This document shows, piece by piece, positions 47,686-55,762 of a stretch of 64,000 bases of DNA (within the stretch, counting starts at the first letter, position 1; every line of letters starts with the position of its first letter). The DNA comes from UBA7803 sp040219935. GTDB taxonomy: Bacteria; Pseudomonadota; Gammaproteobacteria; Pseudomonadales; Azotimanducaceae. The notes below the pieces were generated by a model. It saw only the letters and a list, made by a program, of their open reading frames with translations. It had not been told where the DNA came from and did no database searches. The stretch covers positions 62,001 to 126,000 of the forward strand of contig JAVJUA010000018.1 in assembly GCA_040219935.1 (NCBI GenBank), written 5' to 3'. Position numbers and translations under genes: made by a program.

Positions 47686-48990
47686 ATGACGATAGACAGG
47701 GAAGACAGGAAATCAGTGGGAGGCAACGGACCGTTGCCTGATGCCGGCGATGCGGCGGATGACACGGTGGCCGTGGTCCTCGCCGGCGGCCGGGGCGCGC
47801 GGCTAGGCGCATTGACCCGGTATGAATGCAAGCCTGCCCTGCCTTTCGGCGGATTCTACCGCAACATCGATTTCTCCCTGTCGAACTGCGTGAACTCCGG
47901 CATCGAGCGGATCGGCGTTGCGACGCAATACCGGGACGGATCGCTGATCGCACACCTCGCCCAGGCCTGGATGGCCGGCTCGGCATCGTCGCGGTTGCAG
48001 GTCGACATCTGGCGGTCGGCGGCGTTGCCGGATTCCGAGGGTTACCGGGGCACGGCGGATGCCGTCTATCGGAACTGGCGGAACATCGAAGCTCACGGTC
48101 GGCGACTGGTGCTGGTGCTGGCGGGCGATCACGTCTATCGGATGGACTATCGGCCCATGCTGGCCCAGCACGTGGCCAGCGGCGCCGACGTGACGGTCGG
48201 CTGCATCGAGGTGCCCATCGCCGAAGCGAGCCAGTTCGGGGTGATGACGGTGGATGCGGACAGTCGGATCCGGCGTTTTGCCGAGAAACCCGACGCGCCG
48301 GAGCCGGTACCCGGCCGACCTGGCAGGGCGTTGGGTTCCATGGGCATCTACGTCTTCGATCGTGCGTTTCTCGGCCGGCTGCTGGCGGCCGATGCCATGA
48401 ACCCGGCATCGAGCCACGACTTCGGTCGCGATCTGATTCCCGGGCTGGTCGGCCGGGCGCGGCTGATGGCCTACCCGTTCACGGAACGCGCCGCCGTCGG
48501 GGCCGGGTACTGGCGCGATGTCGGCACGCCCGCCGCGTACTGGCGCGCCCACATGGAGCTGCTCGACGGCATTCCCGGGGTAGAACTGGGGGATGACGCC
48601 TGGCCGGTCCTGCCCCTCGACGCCGCGCGGCGCGGGGCCCGGGCGGATTCCTGGTGTTCGGCCCGGCAGGGCGGATCGCTGGTATCCCGCGGCGGCCGAA
48701 TCGATGCAGCCGAACTGCATCGATCGGTCGTGTTCAGCGGCGCGTGGGTAGCAGCCGGCACCGAACTGCGCAATGCCGTCGTTCTGCCGCGGGCTACGAT
48801 TGGTCGCGATTGTCGACTGATCAACGTGATCGTCGACGCCGGGGTTCGCGTGCCGGCCGGCACGGTAGTGGAGGCGCCGGCGCATCGGTTCGGTATCGTG
48901 GAGCCGGCGCTGTTGAGCTCGGCTACCGACTTCTCGGCACTGGCGGGTACGGCTGCGGCTTCGACGCTGAAGCGACGTACGTCGGGATAG
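47686..48990 (+). CDS. glgC: Glucose-1-phosphate adenylyltransferase (ADP-glucose pyrophosphorylase)
   Basis: 434-aa GlgC, which makes ADP-glucose from glucose-1-P and ATP, the committed step of glycogen synthesis. Signatures are VVLAGGRGARLGALT, KPALPFGG, YRGTADAVYRN, LVLAGDHVYRMDY, FAEKP, SMGIYVF and SSHDFGRDLIP, then a C-terminal left-handed beta-helix region. ATG 47686 has a strong AGGAGG at 47674-47679; the in-frame extension to 47605 lies inside the promoter. An approximately 24-residue N-terminal tail precedes the usual start of homology. Confidence 0.93.
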   Translation: MTIDREDRKSVGGNGPLPDAGDAADDTVAVVLAGGRGARLGALTRYECKPALPFGGFYRNIDFSLSNCVNSGIERIGVATQYRDGSLIAHLAQAWMAGSASSRLQVDIWRSAALPDSEGYRGTADAVYRNWRNIEAHGRRLVLVLAGDHVYRMDYRPMLAQHVASGADVTVGCIEVPIAEASQFGVMTVDADSRIRRFAEKPDAPEPVPGRPGRALGSMGIYVFDRAFLGRLLAADAMNPASSHDFGRDLIPGLVGRARLMAYPFTERAAVGAGYWRDVGTPAAYWRAHMELLDGIPGVELGDDAWPVLPLDAARRGARADSWCSARQGGSLVSRGGRIDAAELHRSVVFSGAWVAAGTELRNAVVLPRATIGRDCRLINVIVDAGVRVPAGTVVEAPAHRFGIVEPALLSSATDFSALAGTAAASTLKRRTSG

Positions 48991-49021
48991 CGCATCTTCG
49001 GGAGGCGGCGGGGATGGTGCC

Positions 49022-49570
49022 ATGGGTTCTCGGCGGGCCATCGTGATCCCGCTGCGTGACGACAACCCCACGGCCGCCCGGCCAGTGATCACGCTCGCCA
49101 TTCTGTTCGCGGTAGCTGTCGTGTTCCTCTGGCAGCAATCGCTGCCGCCGGCCGGTTTCGAGGCAGCCGTCTACGCGTTGGGGTTGATCCCCGGCGTCCT
49201 GTTCGGTCTGCACGCCCTGCCCGACGAACTATCGATCGTCAGCTCCGAGGTGACGGTGCTGACGTCGATGTTCACGATCGGTGTCAGCGGGGCAATTTCC
49301 GGCGTGCTGGGCGCGTACCTTCTGCTGTTTCCCAAAGCCCGCGTGCTGGTGCTGATTCCGATAGGTTTGTTCCTCTACACCGTTCTCTGGCCTGCACGAC
49401 TGGTGCTACTCGGCTGGTTCGTTCTGCAATTGGTCGGCAATGCCCTCGCGGACAGCAGTGCCGGTGGGGTCGCGTTTCGGGCCCACGTGGGCGGCTTTTT
49501 GGCCGGAATGCTCCTGATACCGCTGTTCAGGCGTCCGCATTTCCGTCTGCACAATCCGCTGCGCGGTTGA
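49022..49570 (+). CDS. Rhomboid-family protein with an apparent internal deletion
   Basis: 182-aa membrane protein. N-terminal blocks IPLRDDNPTAARPVITLAIL, YALGLIPGVLFG and VTVLTSMF match bacterial rhomboid proteases, but the next residues are TIGVSGAISGVLGAYLLLFPKARV, which normally come about 60 residues later. The segment with the HG-W-HLLGN motif and the next helix is missing, in frame. The nucleophile Ser (GVSGAIS, S89) and the partner His (AHVGGFLAG) remain. It may be inactive or structurally different. It follows glgC by 31 bases. Confidence 0.75.
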   Translation: MGSRRAIVIPLRDDNPTAARPVITLAILFAVAVVFLWQQSLPPAGFEAAVYALGLIPGVLFGLHALPDELSIVSSEVTVLTSMFTIGVSGAISGVLGAYLLLFPKARVLVLIPIGLFLYTVLWPARLVLLGWFVLQLVGNALADSSAGGVAFRAHVGGFLAGMLLIPLFRRPHFRLHNPLRG

Positions 49571-49591
49571 CGGTCAACGGTCCGCGCGCAG
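49559..49591. terminator. Imperfect stem-loop between convergent genes
   Basis: CTGCGCGG (49559-49566) can pair imperfectly with CCGCGCGCAG (49582-49591) around an internal GTTGAC/GTCAAC palindrome. It lies exactly between the rhomboid stop and the convergent membrane-protein stop. It might act as a bidirectional terminator, but there is no T run. Confidence 0.3.
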
Positions 49592-50269
49592 CCAACTCAG
49601 GTGTTCATACGCGCCGGACCAGAAGAAGCCGAGACTCACGGCGAACAGCACTTCCTCCAGGGGCACGCCGAACAGCAGCAGGCCGGAGATGCCCGCCAGG
49701 TTCCACACCGAGTCCACGTAGTCTGGATATACCCACACCAGGCTGAGGAAGAACAGGAAATAGAACGCGCCGAACAGCGCCGCCCCGGCGAGCATCTTGC
49801 GCAACAGATCGGGCCGGCACCAGGCCGCGAGTGATCCGCCAATGCCGAGCGCGACGATGACGGCGTAGATCGGGTTGAGCCCGTCGATCGGATAGAGCGC
49901 CAGGAACACCAGCGCCGGCGACAGCAGCGCCGCAGCGTGCCAGCGGTGCCGTCGACCCTGCCGGTCGGCGGCCGGCATCGGCCTGTGGCTCACGGGGAAG
50001 AGCCATTCGTAGAGGGTTCCGGCCAGGCCGCCGACGGCGAACGCGAACACCAGGCTCTCGATGTCGAATCCGGTGCGCTGCGCCAGATCGAACAGCGTCG
50101 GCGGATTCCAGTACTCGGGCACGAACAGGGGTTCGGTCAACCCCAGCAGGGCCGTGAGCGTGCTGGTCACCAGCATCTCGCGGCGGCTGGCCGGCGAGCG
50201 CAGAGAGGCGAACACCAGCGCCCAGAGAACCAGCAGAATGACGCTCCACAGAACGTAGGCATAGCTCAT
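49574..50269 (-). CDS. Lycopene cyclase-domain membrane protein
   Basis: 231-aa integral membrane protein with six to seven helices. It carries two copies of the lycopene-cyclase-domain helix pattern; the clearest motif is LLLFGVPLEEVLFAVSLGFFWSGAYEH near the C-terminus. Two such domains are found in fused CrtYc/CrtYd proteins, yet no other carotenoid genes are here, so carotenoid cyclisation is uncertain. ATG 50269 overlaps the stop of the cytochrome-like gene (ATGA); upstream in-frame sequence is not coding. Last gene of the GAPDH operon. Confidence 0.72.
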   Translation of the reverse strand: MSYAYVLWSVILLVLWALVFASLRSPASRREMLVTSTLTALLGLTEPLFVPEYWNPPTLFDLAQRTGFDIESLVFAFAVGGLAGTLYEWLFPVSHRPMPAADRQGRRHRWHAAALLSPALVFLALYPIDGLNPIYAVIVALGIGGSLAAWCRPDLLRKMLAGAALFGAFYFLFFLSLVWVYPDYVDSVWNLAGISGLLLFGVPLEEVLFAVSLGFFWSGAYEHLSWLRADR

Positions 50270-51015
50270 GCCGGGCCCGAGTGTGCGGCCGCCGCTGGCG
50301 GGATCCACAATTGCCACAGCGACACCAGGATCTGCACCGTCAGGCTCAGACCGAGCAGCCCGCCGCTCACCACGACGACGTAGGCGTATACCGGATCGCG
50401 TTTTGTCAGAAACCACGCGAGAATGTCCGCCAGCATCGCCGCGAAAGGCAGCACGATCAGCGACACCTTGAGCCAGGGACGCATTGTCGCCAATCGGAAG
50501 ATCAGGCCTACAGCGAACAGCAGCAGCCCGATGCCGAACAGGTGGATGTGCGAGAGCTTCATGAGCGTGTGCAGAGACTCGCCCAGGTCCACCTCGGCGA
50601 CCTGCTGCACAGCCGCGAAAGTCGTGAGATCGGGCACCGCCAATCCGGACCCGGGGTTGTGGCACGCGGTACAGGAGCGCTCGAGGATCGGCTGCACGGT
50701 GGACTCGTATCCGGCCGCGCTCGCTCCGGATTTGAGCCAGGCGACGATCTCGTTGCGAGCGTCGATGTCGATGTATCCCGCCATCGGGCCGCGGATGGCG
50801 GCCTCGAGCCGGGTGCCGCTGCGGTTGCCATAGTAGTTGTCGGCAATGTCTTCGATGGAGACGCCGGGCTGTTCGTCATGGCCGGCGTGGCTGGTGTACA
50901 GGTAGATCATCGCCATCAGATAGCCGAGACCGACGACGAGCAGAAAGCTCGTGAACAGGGCTTTCTCGCTCGATGTGCAGTCGCACAGCCGCGCGGGCGA
51001 CGGGTGCCCCGTCAT
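50266..51015 (-). CDS. Membrane protein with a c-type haem site
   Basis: 249-aa protein. A membrane helix near the N-terminus is followed by a periplasmic part with one CTACHNPGSG haem motif, then about four transmembrane helices from MKLSHIHLFGIGLLLFAVGLIF onward with His residues in the first (SHIHLFG). No named family recognised; the layout suggests a membrane cytochrome. It is coupled by ATGA overlaps both to GAPDH upstream and to the lycopene cyclase-domain gene downstream. Confidence 0.8.
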   Translation of the reverse strand: MTGHPSPARLCDCTSSEKALFTSFLLVVGLGYLMAMIYLYTSHAGHDEQPGVSIEDIADNYYGNRSGTRLEAAIRGPMAGYIDIDARNEIVAWLKSGASAAGYESTVQPILERSCTACHNPGSGLAVPDLTTFAAVQQVAEVDLGESLHTLMKLSHIHLFGIGLLLFAVGLIFRLATMRPWLKVSLIVLPFAAMLADILAWFLTKRDPVYAYVVVVSGGLLGLSLTVQILVSLWQLWIPPAAAAHSGPA

Positions 51016-52067
51016 GCGGGTGTGTCCCTGCGCGGTGCGAAGAAGTCGCTGACCAGTCCCAGGCTGCGATCGGTCAGGTCGATGGATTGTGCCGCGTCGC
51101 GCTCGCGGCCGGTCAGCGCGCGAATCGCGTCGATGGTCTCCGGGATCACGATGGCCTGGTTGAACACCTGATAGGTGTAGAACGCTTCGTTGCCCTGAAC
51201 CGAGAGCCCGTCCTCCCACAGGGCAACCTCCCACAGGTCGCCGCGCGGGCGGCCGAGATCCTGCATCAGGGTGGCGGTGCTGTTCAGCGCGGCGAGCCCG
51301 TCCGCCATACGCACGAAGGCGATACGCGGGGCGGCGCGGAAGGCGTCGAGCACGTCCTCGCGCTCGGCCGCGCGAGTCAGTTCCACGCACCAGGTGTGCA
51401 GATGACTGACGTTGTGGGCGGCCTTGACGGCGATGGTCACCACGTCGAGGTCCGGCATCACGGTCTGCGCGTCCGGTCCCTGATGGCTGGGAATCACCGG
51501 TTCCGGCAGAACCGTGTTGATGATCCCTTCCAGGTGACCTTCCCACGGGTCGGAAGCCCGTCGCACCAGCGTGCCCCGGGCGCGGCTGAGCAATCCGGCC
51601 TGTTTCAGCGCGCCGAGGGTGCGGACGATGGACGTGGTGTTGCAGGACACGACCCGGGTGCTCTGGCGGTCGAGGGCGCTGGCGTAGTTGGCCTGGGCCA
51701 CGAACGAGTGGCCGGTGAGATCGTGGGATTCCCCACCCTGGAACACCGATTTGACGCCCGCCGCATCGTAACGCGTCTTGTTGGCCGCGCCGAAGCGCTT
51801 GGGCGTGCAGTCGACGATCACATCCACGGCGCCGAGCAGATCGTCGAGGCTGCCGGTGATGGCGAGGCCGGCCGTGGACATGGCGACCGCTGCCTCTTCG
51901 GACGCGGCGAACAGCGGGATGTCCAGAGACTGCGCCGTTCGCGTACGGTAGTCGGCGGCAATGTCGGCGGCACCCACGAGCTGCATGTCCGGCTGCCTGC
52001 GCACGGCGTCGGCGACACGCTTGCCGATTACTCCATAGCCGTTGACCCCCACCTTGACCGGTTCCAT
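51012..52067 (-). CDS. gap: Archaeal-type (type II) glyceraldehyde-3-phosphate dehydrogenase
   Basis: 351-aa GAPDH of the archaeal class, oxidising glyceraldehyde-3-P to 1,3-bisphosphoglycerate with NAD(P). The N-terminus VGVNGYGVIGKRVADAV, IVDCTPKRFGAANKTRY, VFQGGE, the active site VVSCNTTSIVRTLGAL (Cys 142), LVRRASDPWEG, and PSHQGPDAQTVMP match archaeal GAPDH, not the common bacterial GapA (which has SNASCTTNC). This class is uncommon in proteobacteria and suggests transfer. It leads a three-gene minus-strand operon under its own MerR-type promoter. Confidence 0.93.
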   Translation of the reverse strand: MEPVKVGVNGYGVIGKRVADAVRRQPDMQLVGAADIAADYRTRTAQSLDIPLFAASEEAAVAMSTAGLAITGSLDDLLGAVDVIVDCTPKRFGAANKTRYDAAGVKSVFQGGESHDLTGHSFVAQANYASALDRQSTRVVSCNTTSIVRTLGALKQAGLLSRARGTLVRRASDPWEGHLEGIINTVLPEPVIPSHQGPDAQTVMPDLDVVTIAVKAAHNVSHLHTWCVELTRAAEREDVLDAFRAAPRIAFVRMADGLAALNSTATLMQDLGRPRGDLWEVALWEDGLSVQGNEAFYTYQVFNQAIVIPETIDAIRALTGRERDAAQSIDLTDRSLGLVSDFFAPRRDTPA

Positions 52068-52100
52068 CTGACGCTCCTGGCTGTTGACGATGAGCGGCGG

Positions 52101-52132
52101 AGGGTAGGACCTGTATGCGGGAGACAGGTCAA
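52101..52132 (-). promoter_or_regulatory. MerR-type promoter/operator, archaeal-type GAPDH operon
   Basis: Minus strand: TTGACC (52132-52127), a 20-base spacer, TACCCT (52106-52101). The dyad ACCTGT-N9-ACAGGT (52129-52109) is perfect in both halves. The GAPDH start codon is 34 bases beyond the -10. The -35 overlaps the last codon of the upstream channel gene. Confidence 0.73.
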
Positions 52133-55100
52133 TCGGTTCCTGGATCCGCCGGGCCGGGGTCTGGTCGAGACCCGCGGATCAGTTTGATCTCCAGCGGGTG
52201 GCGCACGTCGACGTGGACGTCGCGTTGCGGGAACGCGATGACGATACCTGCATCGGCGAACCGGGTGTTGATGGCGCGATGCAGGTCGGTGATCGTCTCC
52301 AGACGAACTTTGAGGGATGGCACGAAACAGCGCAGTCCGAGGGTCAGCGCATTGTCTCCGAAGCCCTCGAACGTGACCAGCGGTGCCGGGTCCCGGAGCA
52401 CGTTCGGGTGTTCGTTCGCGACCTCCTGAGTCAGCCGCAGCGCCGACTCGACGTCGCTTCCATAGGCAATCCCGATCGTGAAGTAGATCCGGATGACGTC
52501 GTCGGACAGCGACCAGTTCAAAACTCGCCCGGTAATGAACTCCTTGTTCGGAACCAGCAGTTCCTGGCGGTCCCAGTTGGTGATGGTGGTCGCGCGGATC
52601 CTGACCTGGGTGACCGTGCCGCTGGTGTCGCCAACGGTGACGACATCACCGACCCGGATCGGTCGTTCCATGAGGATGATCAGGCCGCTGATGAAGTTGG
52701 CGACGATTTCCTGCAGGCCGAATCCGATCCCGACACCGAGCGCGGCAACCAGCCATTGCAGCTTGGACCAGTTCACGCCGATGGTGCCGAGCACGATGCC
52801 GATACCGGTGATCGCGATGGCGTAGCGCGTCAAGGTGGTGAAGGCGAGGCGGCTGCCGGCCGTGACCGTCTGGCGCTGGCGCAGGATGATTTCGATCAGA
52901 GATGGTAAGTTGCGTACCGCCACGACGGTCAGCAGCACGGCCACGGCCGCCCTCAGCAGGTCACCCAGAGTCACGGCCCGTGAAGCGCCTTGTCCGTCGC
53001 TTCCGGCCAGGAACGTCCACAGCGTCACGTCGTTCAACAGGCGACCGGCCGGCAGGACATTCGACCATATGCCGAAGACGCCGAGCAGGCCGGCCACCGC
53101 CAGAACGACATTGACCAGCTTGCGGGTGTCCGAGTCCAGGGTGGCGATGTCGAGCGTTGGTGCGTCGGCCGGGGCCGGTGTGTCGTCTGCCTGTGTCGTT
53201 TCGGGTGGCGGCCTGCCGCGCGCGGCTTCCCGGTGTGCGAGCGCCTGGCGCAGGCGCAACCGGCGGCGCGTGACCAGCAGCCACCGGACGATCAGTTCGT
53301 GCAGTAACACCAGGCCGAACAGCAGCCACAGGGTATTGATGAGCTTCATCAGCAGCGTGTCGGCCGAGTACATGTAGCCGGCCATCGCCATCAGGGCCAG
53401 CCCCAGCGGAATCGATGTGGCGGCCACTACGTAGATCCATGCCTGCAGCGTCGGTTGGGTACGCCCGCGGGGCATCAACGCGCCGGCGATTCCGCTACCA
53501 GGGGCGAATAATCGGTACAGGAACAGCGTCAATCCGCCGACAAGAACGAGAAAGCTCAGTCGGCTGAGTGCGCCGCCGAGATCGGCGTCCTGAAATTCAC
53601 GGTTGGCCACCGTGACGAAGGCGGGCGCCAGCAGGGTCACCAGCAGAACGTCCATCTGCCGCTTCAGACGCGCCAGTCCCGGGGCAGACCAGTGGAAATG
53701 TCCTTCCGCTACGCCCCCAGGGCTGCAGAGCAGGCGGAAGGAGCGGAGAAAGAACAGCAGCGGCGAGATCCGCAGCAGCCCTGTGCCGACGGCCGCCGAG
53801 GCTTCGGTGGCCCGCGGCGACTCAACGAGCTGCCAGCCGGTTACGGCGATGAACACCGGCCAGGGCAGGGCCAGCAGCAGCGTCAGGCCTAGCGCTTTCA
53901 GTGTGTATGCGAAGCGGTCGGACGAAGGGCGTCGTCGTGCTCTGGTCCCGGTCGCGCGCAGCCGTTCGCGCAGTGCCCGGCGCTGCCACGCCGCGACCAG
54001 CAGGAGGAGTATGACCAGAATCTGCGGCGCCGAGTGCGTGGCCTGGTAGGCGAATACGGTCGCCGACTCCAGCCACCGCTCCGGGGCGAGGAATCGCGCC
54101 AGGTCGTCCGGCAGGGTCAGCAGATCGGCAATGCCCGTTGCGCCACTGCTGCGCACCCAGAGCAGATGTTCCGCCAGGTATTCCTGGTAGTCGTCGCGCA
54201 GCGTATGAATCTGGGACTCCAGGTACTCGACTTCCGCCAACTCGCGGAGATAGTCATCGTTCAACGCCATCGTCTGGCGCAGCAGACTCCGGCGCTGCTC
54301 GGCGAGCGCTGTGAGCTGCGCTCGGGAAGGACGATCGTCCGGCCCGGCAAGGCGCAGCATCTCGTCGACATGGCGGGCCACGTCGCGTGCACTGCGCCAA
54401 CGCTGGTCGAGGCGGATGTTACGCAGGCTGGCGGCGGCGATCTCTTCTTCGCGCTGCCGCGGCGCGTGGCGTGCCTGGCGGAGCTCCGATAGCTGGCGAC
54501 GCTCTTCGCCGAGATAGCGGCCGAGCACCCGATTCACGCCAGCGTCTTCCAGCTTCTGTCGGGTGCCGCGGAAGCGCTGTCGGAGTTCATCGAGGCGACG
54601 GGCCGTCGCCTCCTTGTTCTGGCTGACGCGTTCGAGGGCGGCGCCGATCTCGCTCAGTGTGGTCGCTAGCTCACGGATGTCGTCGATTAGAGTCTGGATC
54701 TGCGGCTGAGCTTCTCCGTCGCCGAGTGCCTCGAGATCCACCGCTGCCAGGGCTTGCTCGGTGTTTCTGCGGCGCCGCTGCGAGAGGCGATCCTGCAAGG
54801 CGCTCACGCGGCTGCGCTCGGCCGCCAGGTCGATTGCGGCGCGATCGCGCTCGGCTTCCAGAAGCTCGACGCGATCGGGATGGCTGAGCAACTCCTGCTG
54901 CAACGCCTCGATCTCCGCTTCCAGCGCCTCCAGTGCCGTCTGTTGCGCCCAGTGCTGCGCTTCGATCTGGCTGGCCGAGCTGGAACCGGTAAGACGCTCC
55001 GTGATCGCCGCCGCCTCCTGTACGGCCGCCGACAGCCGCTGCCTGACGGCGCCGGGTCGTAGGGATGCATCGACCAGGCGCTGTTCGAGGTCGGCGAGAT

Positions 55101-55581
55101 TCAGGGCAGCGGCGGCCTCGTCGGCTTGCGCCTGGCGCAGCCGCCGGTCCAGCTCGTCGGGGGTCGGGTCTGCTGCGTCCGACAGTGCGCGCAAGGGGTC
55201 GGACGGGTCCGCCTCCTCGAGTGCGCGGCGAACCTCGCGGGTGCGCTGTGGGGCGTTCGCGCGCAGGCGTTGCAGACGCGCCGCGGCGGCGCGATGGGTG
55301 CGCGCTGCAGCGAGATTGTTCAGCAGGTTGCGGTAGCTTTCCGCGACGAGGGTTCTGGTGGCGTCGTCCCCCGGGGATGTTTGCAGCGCCTCGAGCCGGG
55401 ACTCGACGAGTTCCGGGTCGACGTCACGGGTACCGTGCTGGCGTGGGGCGCTGTCGGTCGCCTGGGCGTGCGGTGCGGCTGGGGCGACCGCGAGGAACAC
55501 CGTCAACGCCGCGCGCAGCAGGCGTCCGACCCGTTGTCGGCGTAACGCGGAGGTCGCCGTGCGGCGCTTATCGAAGCTCAT
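52129..55581 (-). CDS. Large mechanosensitive channel of the MscS family (KefA/MscK-like)
   Basis: 1150-aa protein. A signal peptide (about 40 aa, ending APHAQ) precedes a long periplasmic coiled-coil rich in Ala, Arg, Glu and Leu (about 60-480). A set of membrane helices follows, then the MscS core: GVGIGFGLQEIVANFISGLIILMERPIRVGD, VTQVRIRATTITNWDRQELLVPNKEF and the C-terminal beta/alpha domain. It releases solutes on hypo-osmotic shock. ATG 55581 is chosen; a longer frame to 55644 runs into the promoter. It is transcribed alone, divergent from the SDR gene. Confidence 0.9.
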   Translation of the reverse strand: MSFDKRRTATSALRRQRVGRLLRAALTVFLAVAPAAPHAQATDSAPRQHGTRDVDPELVESRLEALQTSPGDDATRTLVAESYRNLLNNLAAARTHRAAAARLQRLRANAPQRTREVRRALEEADPSDPLRALSDAADPTPDELDRRLRQAQADEAAAALNLADLEQRLVDASLRPGAVRQRLSAAVQEAAAITERLTGSSSASQIEAQHWAQQTALEALEAEIEALQQELLSHPDRVELLEAERDRAAIDLAAERSRVSALQDRLSQRRRRNTEQALAAVDLEALGDGEAQPQIQTLIDDIRELATTLSEIGAALERVSQNKEATARRLDELRQRFRGTRQKLEDAGVNRVLGRYLGEERRQLSELRQARHAPRQREEEIAAASLRNIRLDQRWRSARDVARHVDEMLRLAGPDDRPSRAQLTALAEQRRSLLRQTMALNDDYLRELAEVEYLESQIHTLRDDYQEYLAEHLLWVRSSGATGIADLLTLPDDLARFLAPERWLESATVFAYQATHSAPQILVILLLLVAAWQRRALRERLRATGTRARRRPSSDRFAYTLKALGLTLLLALPWPVFIAVTGWQLVESPRATEASAAVGTGLLRISPLLFFLRSFRLLCSPGGVAEGHFHWSAPGLARLKRQMDVLLVTLLAPAFVTVANREFQDADLGGALSRLSFLVLVGGLTLFLYRLFAPGSGIAGALMPRGRTQPTLQAWIYVVAATSIPLGLALMAMAGYMYSADTLLMKLINTLWLLFGLVLLHELIVRWLLVTRRRLRLRQALAHREAARGRPPPETTQADDTPAPADAPTLDIATLDSDTRKLVNVVLAVAGLLGVFGIWSNVLPAGRLLNDVTLWTFLAGSDGQGASRAVTLGDLLRAAVAVLLTVVAVRNLPSLIEIILRQRQTVTAGSRLAFTTLTRYAIAITGIGIVLGTIGVNWSKLQWLVAALGVGIGFGLQEIVANFISGLIILMERPIRVGDVVTVGDTSGTVTQVRIRATTITNWDRQELLVPNKEFITGRVLNWSLSDDVIRIYFTIGIAYGSDVESALRLTQEVANEHPNVLRDPAPLVTFEGFGDNALTLGLRCFVPSLKVRLETITDLHRAINTRFADAGIVIAFPQRDVHVDVRHPLEIKLIRGSRPDPGPADPGTD

Positions 55582-55619
55582 GGGCGGTCGGCATTCCTGG
55601 ACGGCGGACAGGCATGGGC

Positions 55620-55651
55620 ACAATAGGACCTGTGGGCGGGTCACAGGTCAA
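55620..55651 (-). promoter_or_regulatory. MerR-type promoter/operator, mechanosensitive channel gene
   Basis: Minus strand: TTGACC (55651-55646), a 20-base spacer, TATTGT (55625-55620), the best -10 of the set. The dyad ACCTGT-N9-ACAGGT (55648-55628) is perfect. It is 44 bases from the divergent copy at 55696. Confidence 0.73.
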
Positions 55652-55695
55652 CCGCCGGGTTGCGGCGCGGGTTGCGACGAGCGGTGTCGGCCCGC

Positions 55696-55727
55696 TTGAC
55701 CTGTGAGTCGCATACACGTCGTAGCCT
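55696..55727 (+). promoter_or_regulatory. MerR-type promoter/operator, SDR-gnd-zwf-ATPase operon
   Basis: TTGACC (55696-55701), a 20-base spacer, TAGCCT (55722-55727). The dyad ACCTGT-N9-ACACGT (55699-55719) has one mismatch. It drives rightward transcription, back to back with the leftward copy at 55651-55620. Confidence 0.72.
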
Positions 55728-55762
55728 TCGATGCCTCTCTGGATGACATGGGAAGACCGCGA

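Noticed and set aside
47382..47741. Plus-strand frame of 119 codons between DUF1622 and glgC
   Set aside because: It crosses the promoter and the glgC start in another frame and has no recognisable domain.
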